Part shown: one piece after another, positions 25,013 through 32,771 of the stretch
How positions within the stretch are numbered: position 1 is the first letter of the stretch
Layout of the letters: each line of letters opens with the position of its first letter
Assembly: GCF_000716605.1 (NCBI RefSeq)
Contig: NZ_JNXE01000052.1
Span: forward strand, 1-53,539
Origin: Streptomyces sp. NRRL F-525
GTDB lineage: Bacteria; Actinomycetota; Actinomycetes; Streptomycetales; Streptomycetaceae
Length of the DNA: 53,539 bases
Reading direction: 5' to 3'
Program-made: the position numbers and the translations under genes
The notes under the pieces: model-generated
Told to the model about the DNA's origin: nothing
What the model saw: the letters and a program-made list of their open reading frames with translations, nothing else
Database searches by the model: none

Positions 25013-26371
25013 ATGACTATGTCCAGGATCAGGGGCATGCGTGGATTCCTTGCTTCCTCGATCGGCGTCACCTGCGCGGCCGCACTGGCCCTCCCGCTCA
25101 CCCTGCCCGCGTCCGCGGCACCGTCCGCGGCACCGGCGACGCAGTCGACGAGCGGCGCGAGACCCGCGTCGACGACCGCCGCACCGGACCTCCCCGGCAG
25201 CACCCAGTCGCTGCCCCTCACCCCCCGTACCCGCGACCGCACCCTGGGCGCTGCCCCCGAACAGGGCCTCACCCGCGCTGACGTCCACCGCTTCTCCCTC
25301 GTCGGCGTCACGTGGACCGACCCCGGCACCGAACTGCGCGGCCAGGTCCAGGTCCGCACCCGGGCCACCGCCACCGGCAACTGGTCCGGCTGGCAGGACA
25401 TCGACACCCACAACGAGGACCACGGCGCCGACCCCGGCACCGCCGAACGCGACTCCGGCCACGTCCACGGCTCCACGGCCCCGCTGTGGGTGGGCGACTC
25501 GGACGGAGCGGACGTACGCGTAAGAGCGAACACGGCGGAGACACGGACCGTAGGAGCCGTGGACGAACAACCATCCCTCCTCCCCACCGGCCTGCACCTG
25601 GAACTGGTGGACCCGGGCGCGGCACAGGCCCCACCCGCGGGCGCCCGAGCAACCACCAACCACAACCGCACCGCGACTGCCCACCTCGCCGCCACCGAGC
25701 TCCCGGCGCTGAGCAAGCAGGCCACGGAACGGGAACTGGTCGCCCTGGGCCACAAGGCGCAGCCGTACATCGGCCCGCGCCCGCGGATCGTCACCCGGCA
25801 CGGCTGGGGCGCCGACGAGAAGCTCCGGGAGAAGGGGTTCGTGTACACGAAGAAGGTCAAGGCGGCCTTCGTGCACCACACCGCGACCGGCAACAACTAC
25901 CGCTGCTCGCAAGCGCCTTCCGTCATTCGCGGTATCTACCGCTACCACGTCAAGAGCAGCGGCTGGCGCGACATCGGCTACAACTTCCTCGTCGACAAGT
26001 GCGGGACCATCTACGAGGGCCGCGCCGGGGGAGTGGCGAAGGCCGTCATGGGCGCCCACACCCTCGGTTTCAACACCGACAGCATGGGGATCGCGGTCCT
26101 CGGAACCTTCGGCAGCGCCAAACCGTCCGCGGCGGCGGTCACCGCGATCGCCAGGCTCACCGCGTGGAAGCTCGGGCTCTACGGTGTCAATCCGCGCGGC
26201 AAGACATACCTGAAGTCCGGTGGTGGCAATCTCTACCGAAAAGGAAAGAACGTACGACTCAATGTGATCTCCGGCCATCGGGACGGGTTCGCCACGGAGT
26301 GCCCAGGACGGCAGCTCTACGGCAAGCTCGGCTCGGCCCGTTCCACGTCGGCCCGGTACCAGGGCCGCTGA
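25013..26371 (+). CDS. Secreted N-acetylmuramoyl-L-alanine amidase (PGRP/amidase_2 domain)
   Basis: This is an exported peptidoglycan amidase of about 452 residues that cleaves between muramic acid and the stem peptide. A Sec signal peptide (basic RIRGMR, hydrophobic core, cleavage near PASAAPS) is followed by a Thr/Ala-rich region, a beta-rich N-terminal domain and a C-terminal PGRP domain. Its zinc site is visible: His in FVHHTATGNN, His in GAHTLGFN and Cys in HRDGFATECPGR; YNFLVDKCGTIYEGR is also typical. Start could be 25013, 25019 or 25037; the last has AGGA at 8-nt spacing. It probably acts in wall remodelling during growth or sporulation. Confidence 0.91.
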   Translation: MTMSRIRGMRGFLASSIGVTCAAALALPLTLPASAAPSAAPATQSTSGARPASTTAAPDLPGSTQSLPLTPRTRDRTLGAAPEQGLTRADVHRFSLVGVTWTDPGTELRGQVQVRTRATATGNWSGWQDIDTHNEDHGADPGTAERDSGHVHGSTAPLWVGDSDGADVRVRANTAETRTVGAVDEQPSLLPTGLHLELVDPGAAQAPPAGARATTNHNRTATAHLAATELPALSKQATERELVALGHKAQPYIGPRPRIVTRHGWGADEKLREKGFVYTKKVKAAFVHHTATGNNYRCSQAPSVIRGIYRYHVKSSGWRDIGYNFLVDKCGTIYEGRAGGVAKAVMGAHTLGFNTDSMGIAVLGTFGSAKPSAAAVTAIARLTAWKLGLYGVNPRGKTYLKSGGGNLYRKGKNVRLNVISGHRDGFATECPGRQLYGKLGSARSTSARYQGR

Positions 26372-26412
26372 CCGGGGCGGACCGACAGGGGGGCCGGGAA
26401 GGGTCTGCGGAA

Positions 26413-26450
26413 CACGCGCGCGGCCGCACGGACACACGGCTGCGCGCGTG
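26413..26450 (+). terminator. Terminator of the amidase gene
   Basis: CACGCGCGC (26413-26421) pairs with GCGCGCGTG (26442-26450). After one G/T step an inner GCCG/CGGC extends the stem, leaving a 10-nt loop. It lies 42 bp past the amidase stop. Confidence 0.75.
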
Positions 26451-26461
26451 CACGGTCTGCA

Positions 26462-26494
26462 TACACTGGCCGGCCGAAAAAACACTTCGGCCGG
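26462..26494 (+). promoter_or_regulatory. Probable promoter and leader hairpin of the GDP-mannose pyrophosphorylase gene
   Basis: A -10-like TACACT (26462-26467) is followed at once by a perfect stem CCGGCCGAA/TTCGGCCGG (26470-26478 with 26486-26494) with an A-rich 7-nt loop. The hairpin would lie at the very 5' end of the mRNA, 25 nt ahead of the GTG start. It could stabilise the message or act as an attenuator. No convincing -35 is seen. Confidence 0.45.
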
Positions 26495-26519
26495 TCCCGG
26501 CAGGAAGCAGAGACGACAG

Positions 26520-27602
26520 GTGACAGAAGCGATCCTCCTGGTCGGCGGCAAGGGCACCCGGTTGCGCCCGCTCACGGTGCACACCCCGAAGCCGATGGTC
26601 AGGGCGGCGGGGGTGCCGTTCCTCACGCATCAGCTGGCGAGAGCGAGAGCGGCGGGCGTGGACCACATCGTCCTGGCCACTTCCTATCTGGCGGAGGTGT
26701 TCGAACCGCACTTCGGTGACGGTTCGGCCCTCGGCCTCCACATCGAGTACGTCACGGAGGACGAGCCCCTCGGCACGGGCGGCGCGATCCGCAACGTGGC
26801 CTCGCGCCTCCACTCCGGCCCCGACGACCCGGTCCTGATCTTCAACGGCGACATCCTGACGGGCCTGGACATCAGGGCCCTGGTCCACACCCACGAGACA
26901 ACGGGCGCGGACGTCTCCCTCCACCTGACGAAGGTCACGGACCCGCGCGCGTACGGCCTTGTCCCCACCGACGAGACGGGCAGGGTCCTGGCCTTCCTGG
27001 AGAAACCCCAGACCCCCGAGGAGATCGTCACCGACCAGATCAACGCGGGCGCCTACGTCTTCCGCCGCTCGATCATCGACACGATCCCGGCGGGCCGCCC
27101 GGTCTCGGTGGAACGGGAGACATTCCCGGACCTCCTGGCGGCCGGCGCCCACTTGCAGGGCCTGGTCGACTCGACGTACTGGCTGGACCTCGGCACCCCG
27201 GCGGCCTTCGTCCGAGGCTCGGCGGACCTGGTCCTGGGCCGAGCCCCGTCCCCCGCGATCCCGGGCCGCTGCGGCGACCGCCTGGTCCTTCCTACGGCCC
27301 GTGTCGCCGCCGACGCCAAGCTGACGGGCGGCACGGTGGTGGGCGAGGGCGCGTTCGTGGCGGAGGGCGCGAGGGTCTTCGGCTCGACGATCCTCCCGGG
27401 CGCCGTCATCGAACCGGGCGCGGTCATCACCGACTCCCTCATCGGCACCCGAGCCCGAGTCGGCGAACGCTCCGTCCTCACCGGCACGGTCATCGGAGAC
27501 GGCGCGATCATCGGCGCCGACAACGAACTCCGCGACGGCATGCGGGTGTGGTGCGATGCGCGGATTCCGGCGGGGGCGGTGCGGTTCTCTTCTGACCAGT
27601 GA
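26520..27602 (+). CDS. manC: GDP-mannose pyrophosphorylase (mannose-1-phosphate guanylyltransferase)
   Basis: This is a 360-residue nucleotidyltransferase that makes GDP-mannose from mannose-1-phosphate and GTP. The N-terminal signature AILLVGGKGTRLRPLT and GTGGAIRN, the metal-binding IFNGDIL and FLEKP, and a C-terminal left-handed beta-helix (hexapeptide repeats, residues about 255-345) are clear. The GTG at 26520 begins VTEAILLVGG. ManB and ManA for the preceding steps lie 12 to 16 kb downstream in the same window. A glucose-1-phosphate thymidylyl- or uridylyltransferase is the alternative, but the context favours mannose. Confidence 0.85.
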   Translation: MTEAILLVGGKGTRLRPLTVHTPKPMVRAAGVPFLTHQLARARAAGVDHIVLATSYLAEVFEPHFGDGSALGLHIEYVTEDEPLGTGGAIRNVASRLHSGPDDPVLIFNGDILTGLDIRALVHTHETTGADVSLHLTKVTDPRAYGLVPTDETGRVLAFLEKPQTPEEIVTDQINAGAYVFRRSIIDTIPAGRPVSVERETFPDLLAAGAHLQGLVDSTYWLDLGTPAAFVRGSADLVLGRAPSPAIPGRCGDRLVLPTARVAADAKLTGGTVVGEGAFVAEGARVFGSTILPGAVIEPGAVITDSLIGTRARVGERSVLTGTVIGDGAIIGADNELRDGMRVWCDARIPAGAVRFSSDQ

Positions 27603-27640
27603 GGGGGTTGGGGGTGCCTGGGGGTGCCTTCTGGGTGTAT

Positions 27641-27723
27641 CGGCTCGGTAGTGCGGTACTTCTGGGCCTACCGAGTCGGGTGGTGGGTGGGCATAGGCCT
27701 GGGGGGTCGGGGGCGGAGCCCCC
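27641..27723. terminator. Hairpins between convergent manC and DNA glycosylase genes
   Basis: CTCGGTAG (27644-27651) pairs with CTACCGAG (27668-27675) and extends to 11 pairs with one G-T. A second GC-rich stem GGGGGC-gga-GCCCCC lies at 27709-27723. The latter belongs to a repeat type seen again at 41241-41259. Confidence 0.7.
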
Positions 27724-27754
27724 AGGGACGGCAACCGACGCCCCCCCCGGCACC

Positions 27755-28744
27755 TCACAACGCCCCGATGTCACCCCGAGGCATCTTCGGCGCCCGCCGC
27801 GCAGGCGTACGTCCACTCAGCAGAATCAACCGCGCCGCCCGATGCCGCTGCCCCGCATACGGCTCCAGCAACGACAACATCACCGAGTCGTCCGCGTCCC
27901 GGTCCCCGGCCAACGCCCACCCCACGATCCCCGGCAGATGCAGATCCCCCACGGTCACCGCATCCGCCGCCCCATGACTCCGCTGCACGGTCTCCGCGGA
28001 CGTCCATACCCCCACCCCCGGCACCACCTCCAACCGAGCCCGCGCATCCTCCGCGGACATCGCCCCCGCCTGCTCAAGCCGCGCGGCAACCCGTACGGCA
28101 CGCAGAATCGTCGAGGCCCGCTTGTCGTCGACCCCGGCCCGATGCCACTCCCACGACGGGATCAACGCCCACGCGCGAGGCGCAGGCATCACCCACATCC
28201 GCCCGCCCACAGGCCCAGGCGCAGGCACCCCGAACTTCCGTACCAACAACCGCCAGGCCCGGTACGCCTCGTCGGTCGTCACCTTCTGCTCCAGCACCGA
28301 CGGAATCAACGACTCCAGCACCAGCCCGGTCCGCGTCAACCGCAACCCCGGCCGCCGATGCTGAGCGACGGCCACCAGCCGATGCCGGGGCACAAACGCC
28401 CCAGGATCATCAGCGGCACCCAGCATCTCCGGCAACCGCTCCAACAACCACTCCGCCCCGGGCCCCCAGGCCTCCCCGCGCACCACACCCCCGTGCGCGG
28501 ACACCCGCAAGGTCCCCGGCCCGACCGGCGTAAGACTGGCCCGCCACACAGCCCCGTCCGAGTCCACCCGAAACGTCGGATCCCCGGGCCCCCGCCGCAA
28601 CGGCCCCAGCACCAGCCCGAGATCAATCACCCCGTCCGGCACCCACCGCCGCACCCGCCCCGCTTCGGCACCCTGCCGAGGCACGACAACATCCCCACCC
28701 CGCACAGTCGTACGAGTGGGCCGATGAACAAAACGTCCGGCCAC
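27755..28744 (-). CDS. DNA-3-methyladenine glycosylase II (AlkA-like, HhH-GPD)
   Basis: This is a 329-residue base-excision repair glycosylase that removes alkylated purines. The helix-hairpin-helix VVPGVGVWTSAETVQRS and the following catalytic Asp in AVTVGDLHLPGIV are clear. An N-terminal domain of about 130 residues resembles the AlkA N-terminal fold, and LIPSVLEQKVTTDEAYRAWR is the conserved central helix pair. It uses the GTG at 28744 with GGA about 9 nt upstream. It is unrelated in function to the neighbouring cell-envelope genes and is convergent with manC. Confidence 0.9.
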   Translation of the reverse strand: MAGRFVHRPTRTTVRGGDVVVPRQGAEAGRVRRWVPDGVIDLGLVLGPLRRGPGDPTFRVDSDGAVWRASLTPVGPGTLRVSAHGGVVRGEAWGPGAEWLLERLPEMLGAADDPGAFVPRHRLVAVAQHRRPGLRLTRTGLVLESLIPSVLEQKVTTDEAYRAWRLLVRKFGVPAPGPVGGRMWVMPAPRAWALIPSWEWHRAGVDDKRASTILRAVRVAARLEQAGAMSAEDARARLEVVPGVGVWTSAETVQRSHGAADAVTVGDLHLPGIVGWALAGDRDADDSVMLSLLEPYAGQRHRAARLILLSGRTPARRAPKMPRGDIGAL

Positions 28745-28800
28745 GGTAGGTTCCAGGGTGATGTGAGAGGTCTGAGGGTGTCACGAGCCTAGGCTGCAGC

Positions 28801-28838
28801 GCGCCCCTTCAGGGGCGCGGGGAACTGCGCGACCAGCC
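28801..28838 (+). repeat. Dispersed 28-bp repeat with hairpin, copy 3
   Basis: A perfect stem GCGCCCC-ttca-GGGGCGC (28801-28818) precedes the 28-bp core shared with copies at 3215 and 24091. Homology to copy 1 continues outward (CCACAC, then GCACCCGC). It lies between fbiB and the DNA glycosylase on the minus strand and may terminate the fbiAB transcript. Confidence 0.8.
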
Positions 28839-28882
28839 ACACACAACCCGCACCCGCATCCAGGACCAGCCCCAACGGCGCT

Positions 28883-30199
28883 TCACCGCACCTCGATAAA
28901 AGCTCCCGCATCCCGCTCAGCCCGAGCCGCAGGCGAAGCCGCCGCATGCCCCACAGCCACCGCCCCCATCGGATCCCACCCCGACGGCAACCCCAACACC
29001 CCCCGCACAACATCCCGGCAGAACATCGTCGACGAAACCCACGCCGACCCCAACCGCTCCCCGGCAAGCGCCACCAGAAAGTTCTGCACCCCCGCCCCCG
29101 CGGCCACCACGAACATCTCCCGCTCCGCCCCGTCCCGCCGCACATCCCCATACGCGTGCGCCCCGTCCATGACGAGACACGGCACCACGAGATACGGCGC
29201 CCCCCGCAACACATCCCCCCGCCGCACCCGCTTCGCGATGGACTCCTCGGACTTCCCGTCCCGCCGCAGATCCGCGACCCACGCGTCCCGCATCGCATCC
29301 AGCAACGAGGTCCGCGACTCGGCAGACTCCAGCAGCACGAACCGCCACGGCGTCGTGTGATGCGGCGCCGGCGCGGTCACAGCGGCGGCGACAGCCCGTC
29401 GTACGGCACCGGGATCGACGGGCTCATCGGTGAAGGCCCGCACCGTACGACGCTGGGTCACCGCCTCCCGTACCGCCTCCGACGTCCCCAGCCGGAACAT
29501 GTCGTCCCGCCCGCTCCGCACCATGGCCCGCGCGCCCACCTCGTCATCCTCAGAGGTCACGACGTGCGGCAACCCCCGCACAACGGCGACCGGCAGCCCG
29601 GCAGCCTTGCCCTTGACGAGATCACCGGCGGCGGCCAGTTCGTCCGCCGTGGCCACGACCGTCGCGCTCAGCGGATTGCCGTAGGCATCCACACCCCCGC
29701 GCAGATCGTCCAGCACGCGCACCCCGGCGGCGCCGATCGCCACGTCCGTGAGCCCCGTGCGCCAGGGTCGCCCGAAGGTGTCGGTGACGACGACGCCGAC
29801 GGTGACGCCGAGCGCGTCCCGCAGCCCGTCGCGGATCGCGCGCGCGGACGCGTCCGGGTCCTCGGGGAGCAACAGCACAGTGCCGGCAGGGGTGTTGGAG
29901 GCGTCGACGCCGGCCGCGGCCATGATCAGCCCCTGCCGGTTCTCCACGATCCGCAGCGTCCCGCGCCGCGCCACGACCCGTACGGTCTCGGCGTCGATCG
30001 CGGCCTCCCGGTCGGCCGCCTCGACGATCCGCCCCTCCGCCTTGGACACGATCTTCGAGGTGACGAGGAGCACGTCCCCGTCGACGAGCCCGGGCTCGGC
30101 CGCCGCGATCAGCTTGGCCAGATCGTCCCCGGCCGCCACCTCGGGCAGCCCGGGCACGGCCCAGACCCGGTACCCCTCCACCGGTGCCACCTCGCTCAT
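28883..30199 (-). CDS. fbiB: Coenzyme F420 glutamate ligase / FMN-dependent dehydrogenase fusion
   Basis: This 438-residue actinobacterial bifunctional FbiB has two domains. The N-terminal CofE domain (about 1-245) adds L-glutamates to F420-0 with GTP (WAVPGLPEV..., [26 protein letters not shown]). The C-terminal nitroreductase-fold domain (about 250-438: [41 protein letters not shown]) reduces dehydro-F420 with FMN. Length matches the family. The ATG at 30199 overlaps the fbiA stop by 4 bp (ATGA), so the two are coupled. It supplies F420 for redox enzymes and secondary metabolism. Confidence 0.95.
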   Translation of the reverse strand: MSEVAPVEGYRVWAVPGLPEVAAGDDLAKLIAAAEPGLVDGDVLLVTSKIVSKAEGRIVEAADREAAIDAETVRVVARRGTLRIVENRQGLIMAAAGVDASNTPAGTVLLLPEDPDASARAIRDGLRDALGVTVGVVVTDTFGRPWRTGLTDVAIGAAGVRVLDDLRGGVDAYGNPLSATVVATADELAAAGDLVKGKAAGLPVAVVRGLPHVVTSEDDEVGARAMVRSGRDDMFRLGTSEAVREAVTQRRTVRAFTDEPVDPGAVRRAVAAAVTAPAPHHTTPWRFVLLESAESRTSLLDAMRDAWVADLRRDGKSEESIAKRVRRGDVLRGAPYLVVPCLVMDGAHAYGDVRRDGAEREMFVVAAGAGVQNFLVALAGERLGSAWVSSTMFCRDVVRGVLGLPSGWDPMGAVAVGHAAASPAARAERDAGAFIEVR

Positions 30200-31155
30200 G
30201 CCGCCCGCACCTCCTCCGCCAGCGCCAGTGCCTCCCGCGCCATCCGCGCGGTCGCCTCGGTGTCGGTCATCATCAGCGGTACGGCACGGCAGCGGATACC
30301 GGCAGCCTCGACGTCCGGTACGGCGGCCGCGTCCACGGTGTCGACGAGCCAGCCGTCGAGCAGCCCCGAGCCGTAGTGCTCGGCGACCGCCGTGGCCGTG
30401 GACTCGACGCCCACCGCGGCGAGCACCTTGTCGGCCATCCCGCGCACGGGCGCGTCCCCGACGATGGGGGAGAGGCCGACCACGGGCACCCCGGCCTCGG
30501 CGATCGCCTCCCGGATGCCCGGCACCGCGAGGATCGTGCCGACGGACACGACCGGGTTGGACGGCGGGAAGAGGATGACGTCCGCCTCCGCGATCGCCTC
30601 CAGGACGCCGGGCGCGGGCTTGGCCTGCTCGGCCCCGACCGGCACGACCGCCTCGGCGGCGACCGACGCGCGCAGCCGGACCCAGTACTCCTGGAAGTGG
30701 ATCACCTTGCGCTCGCCGTCCACCTCGACGGCGACATGCGTCTCGACGCGGTCGTCCGTCATGGGGATCAGCCGCACCCCGGGCTGCCACCGGTCGCACA
30801 GCGCCTCGGTGACCGCGCTCAGCGGGAACCCGGCGCCGATCATCTGGGTCCGCACGATGTGCGTGGCGAAGTCCCGGTCGCCGAGCCCGAACCACTCGGG
30901 CCCGACCCCGTACGCCCCGAGCTCCTCCTTGAGGTGGAAGGTCTCGTCGGCCCGACCCCAGCCCTGCTCCTCGTTGATACCGCCGCCGAGCGTGTACATC
31001 ACCGTGTCGAGGTCCGGGCAGACCTTCAGCCCGAAGAGGTGGATGTCGTCCCCCGTGTTGCCGATCACCGTGATGTCCGCGTCCGGCACGGCCTGCTTGA
31101 GACCGCGCAGGAACCGGGCACCACCGATACCGCCTGCCAGAACCACAATGCGCAT
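30196..31155 (-). CDS. fbiA: 2-phospho-L-lactate transferase family protein (F420 biosynthesis)
   Basis: FbiA/CofD, 319 residues, joins the deazaflavin Fo to a phosphoenolpyruvyl or lactyl moiety from a guanosine diphosphate donor, giving (dehydro-)F420-0. The start [44 protein letters not shown] and [14 protein letters not shown] are diagnostic. It lies 44 bp downstream of cysteine dioxygenase on the same strand with no strong hairpin between them, so read-through from that gene is possible. A weak own promoter (TTGTCA, 17 bp, TGTCCC) can also be drawn. Confidence 0.95.
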   Translation of the reverse strand: MRIVVLAGGIGGARFLRGLKQAVPDADITVIGNTGDDIHLFGLKVCPDLDTVMYTLGGGINEEQGWGRADETFHLKEELGAYGVGPEWFGLGDRDFATHIVRTQMIGAGFPLSAVTEALCDRWQPGVRLIPMTDDRVETHVAVEVDGERKVIHFQEYWVRLRASVAAEAVVPVGAEQAKPAPGVLEAIAEADVILFPPSNPVVSVGTILAVPGIREAIAEAGVPVVGLSPIVGDAPVRGMADKVLAAVGVESTATAVAEHYGSGLLDGWLVDTVDAAAVPDVEAAGIRCRAVPLMMTDTEATARMAREALALAEEVRAA

Positions 31156-31199
31156 GGGGACAAGTCTTGCAGGCCGGTCTGACAACGCGGCAGCCAGTC

Positions 31200-31709
31200 T
31201 CAGGCAGTCACGGCGTCGACCGCTTCCGACCCGGTGCGCCGCGCGCACGCCGTGTGCATCGGCATCTCGGTCAGGCCGGGGAAGTAGACGTGCAGGCTTA
31301 TGGCCGGCTCCAGGGTGTCGTTGACGACCTCGTGGACGTACCCCGGCGCGAACACCCGCTGCGCGCCCGCCCCCAACGCGCGCGTGCCCCGTTCGGTGCG
31401 CTCGGTCAGCGTGCCGTCCAGGACGGTCAGCACACCGGAGGAGCGGCCGTGGTCGTGCAGCCCGCTGCCCTGTCCGGGCACCCAGGACAGCAGCCACACC
31501 TCGTAGCCGGGGCCGGTGCGCAGCCGGTGGTACCAGCGGGTCGTCGCGTCGTACTCGACGAGGTGCTCCCACTGGGCGCGGTCGGCCGCGACGGAGCGCG
31601 CCAGGCCGACGAACTCGGCCACGGTGGACGGGTGTTCGCGCGGCGGCTGGAGGAGGTGCGGGACTTCGAGGATGTCGCCGGCGATCTGGAGGTCGCTGTC
31701 GCTGTTCAT
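31200..31709 (-). CDS. Cysteine dioxygenase type I
   Basis: This is a 169-residue cupin iron enzyme that oxidises L-cysteine with O2 to cysteine sulfinate, the first step of cysteine catabolism. The 3-His iron site is visible: H85 and H87 in [10 protein letters not shown] and H126 in [11 protein letters not shown]. The mammalian Cys-Tyr crosslink partner is not evident, as in many bacterial forms. I start at the ATG at 31709 ([11 protein letters not shown]). It is preceded by a short polycysteine ORF that is likely its regulatory leader and followed by fbiA and fbiB on the same strand. Confidence 0.9.
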   Translation of the reverse strand: MNSDSDLQIAGDILEVPHLLQPPREHPSTVAEFVGLARSVAADRAQWEHLVEYDATTRWYHRLRTGPGYEVWLLSWVPGQGSGLHDHGRSSGVLTVLDGTLTERTERGTRALGAGAQRVFAPGYVHEVVNDTLEPAISLHVYFPGLTEMPMHTACARRTGSEAVDAVTA

Positions 31710-31801
31710 GGGGGTGCGGTGGTTCCTCGGCGTAAGTAAGTAACGGCGGGGGCTGGGTGTCACCTGATGAAGAGAGGCAAGTACGGCTGGAGCGCGTGGG
31801 C

Positions 31802-31897
31802 TCAACAGCCGGAACAGCAACAACAGCTACAGCGAGCGTGGGCAGCACCGAGGGACCCGGCGGTGCGGGTCGAGGTGAGTGCCAAGTTCGCGAGCAT
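31802..31897 (-). CDS. Polycysteine leader peptide upstream of cysteine dioxygenase
   Basis: This 31-codon ORF starts at ATG 31897 and ends at TGA 31802-31804. Its last nine residues are CSCCCCSGC, six Cys (positions 23, 25-28, 31). Upstream on the same strand is TTGACA (31928-31933), a 17-bp spacer, then TGTCCT (31905-31910). Only 7 nt separate that -10 from the ATG, so the mRNA would be leaderless. The cysteine dioxygenase start lies 92 nt beyond its stop. Leaderless polycysteine ORFs acting as cysteine-responsive attenuators are established in mycobacteria; assigning that role here is inference from architecture. Confidence 0.72.
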   Translation of the reverse strand: MLANLALTSTRTAGSLGAAHARCSCCCCSGC

Positions 31898-31904
31898 GCC
31901 CACA

Positions 31905-31933
31905 AGGACATCGGTTCACACCCGCACTGTCAA
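31905..31933 (-). promoter_or_regulatory. Promoter of the polycysteine leader / cysteine dioxygenase transcript
   Basis: Perfect -35 TTGACA (minus strand, 31928-31933), exact 17-bp spacer, -10-like TGTCCT (31905-31910), and 7 nt to the ATG of the leader ORF. The -10 is weak but carries the first and last T of TAnnnT. Confidence 0.6.
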
Positions 31934-31958
31934 CTCGACGCCCGGTATGTGGGACATG

Positions 31959-31991
31959 TTTCACCTCATCCGGTTCATCTCCGAGGTGAAA
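31959..31991. promoter_or_regulatory. 9-bp inverted repeat between cysteine dioxygenase leader and whiB
   Basis: TTTCACCTC (31959-31967) and GAGGTGAAA (31983-31991) are perfect inverted repeats 15 bp apart. They lie 26 bp upstream of the leader -35 and about 330 bp upstream of whiB. This may be a dimer-binding operator. The rest of 31992-32215 holds a GC-rich imperfect hairpin near 32065-32115 and no gene I can support. Confidence 0.5.
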
Positions 31992-32182
31992 GGTTTGTTC
32001 AGGTGTCTACCGGGACACATGGCGCACAACCGGGCGCACAAACCCCAGTGGAACGAGATCGAACTCCTGGGCGTCCTCCCCCGTACAGGCTCCGTCTCGG
32101 GGTAGGAGGCGCTCGGGGGGTCTCCTCTGCTTGTCAAGGTTTATGCCGATTTGAACACTTTCCGCTAGCCCTTGGTTCCGCA

Positions 32183-32252
32183 GAGTGAATAAGGGGCCCA
32201 ATAGCAGATCTCGGCTTGACTCGCCCGGAGCAGCACACTTGTAATTTCACTC
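32183..32252 (+). promoter_or_regulatory. Probable whiB promoter with flanking GAGTGAA/TTCACTC repeats
   Basis: TTGACT (32216-32221), an 18-bp spacer and TGTAAT (32240-32245) form a plausible promoter ending 76 bp before the whiB start. Perfect 7-bp inverted repeats GAGTGAA (32183-32189) and TTCACTC (32246-32252) bracket it. whiB is a known target of developmental regulators including BldD, and AGTGA/TCAC half-sites are compatible with BldD, but this assignment is inference. Confidence 0.55.
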
Positions 32253-32321
32253 GTGTCGTTCAGCCGACATCGGTAACGGCGGCCACATCACGGGGACGCG
32301 AAAGACAGACGAGGGGCGCAC

Positions 32322-32585
32322 ATGACCGAGCTGGTGCAGCAACTGCTGGTCGACGACGCGGACGAGGAACTCGGCTGGCAGGAGCGCGCGCTGTGCGCCC
32401 AGACCGACCCCGAGTCCTTCTTCCCCGAGAAGGGCGGCTCCACCCGCGAGGCCAAGAAGGTCTGCCTCGCGTGCGAGGTCCGTTCCGAGTGCCTCGAATA
32501 CGCCCTCGCCAACGACGAACGCTTCGGCATCTGGGGCGGCCTCTCCGAGCGGGAACGCCGTCGGCTCAAGAAGGCCGCCGTCTGA
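32322..32585 (+). CDS. whiB: WhiB, iron-sulfur sporulation regulator
   Basis: This 87-residue protein is the founding Wbl protein of Streptomyces, which works with WhiA to trigger sporulation septation. The four cluster-binding Cys are visible in LCAQTDPESFFPEKGG, then VCLACEVRSEC (C..CxxC...C). They are followed by the GIWGGLSERERRRLKK beta-turn and basic tail that contact the sigma factor and DNA. GAGGGG lies 5 nt upstream of the ATG at 32322. The length and sequence match the WhiB I know from S. coelicolor essentially residue for residue. It is monocistronic with a hairpin just downstream. Confidence 0.97.
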   Translation: MTELVQQLLVDDADEELGWQERALCAQTDPESFFPEKGGSTREAKKVCLACEVRSECLEYALANDERFGIWGGLSERERRRLKKAAV

Positions 32586-32627
32586 AGCCGGACGGCACAC
32601 CTCGGGACATACCTCGGGACGTAGCGA

Positions 32628-32668
32628 ACGGCCCGTCGCAGCTGGGTTATCCACAGGCGGCGGGCCGT
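32628..32668 (+). terminator. Hairpin downstream of whiB, with a DnaA-box-like loop
   Basis: ACGGCCCG (32628-32635) pairs with CGGGCCGT (32661-32668). The 25-nt loop contains TTATCCACA (32647-32655), an exact match to the classical DnaA box, probably by chance. Likely the whiB terminator. Confidence 0.6.
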
Positions 32669-32771
32669 CGTCATGCCCAGCCGATAGTGTGGGCGCTCGT
32701 CCGAGACGTACCGCGGTCCCCTCGGGACTCGGGCGTCCACCGCAGTCCATCGAACCGGGGCCCGTACCTCG

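Noticed and set aside
31767..32105. 112-codon plus-strand ORF upstream of whiB
   Set aside because: It lies antisense to the polycysteine leader and its promoter, has no ribosome site and its product has no recognisable feature.
32647..32655. Replication origin at a perfect DnaA box
   Set aside because: It is a single box inside a terminator loop, with no cluster, dnaA or dnaN nearby.
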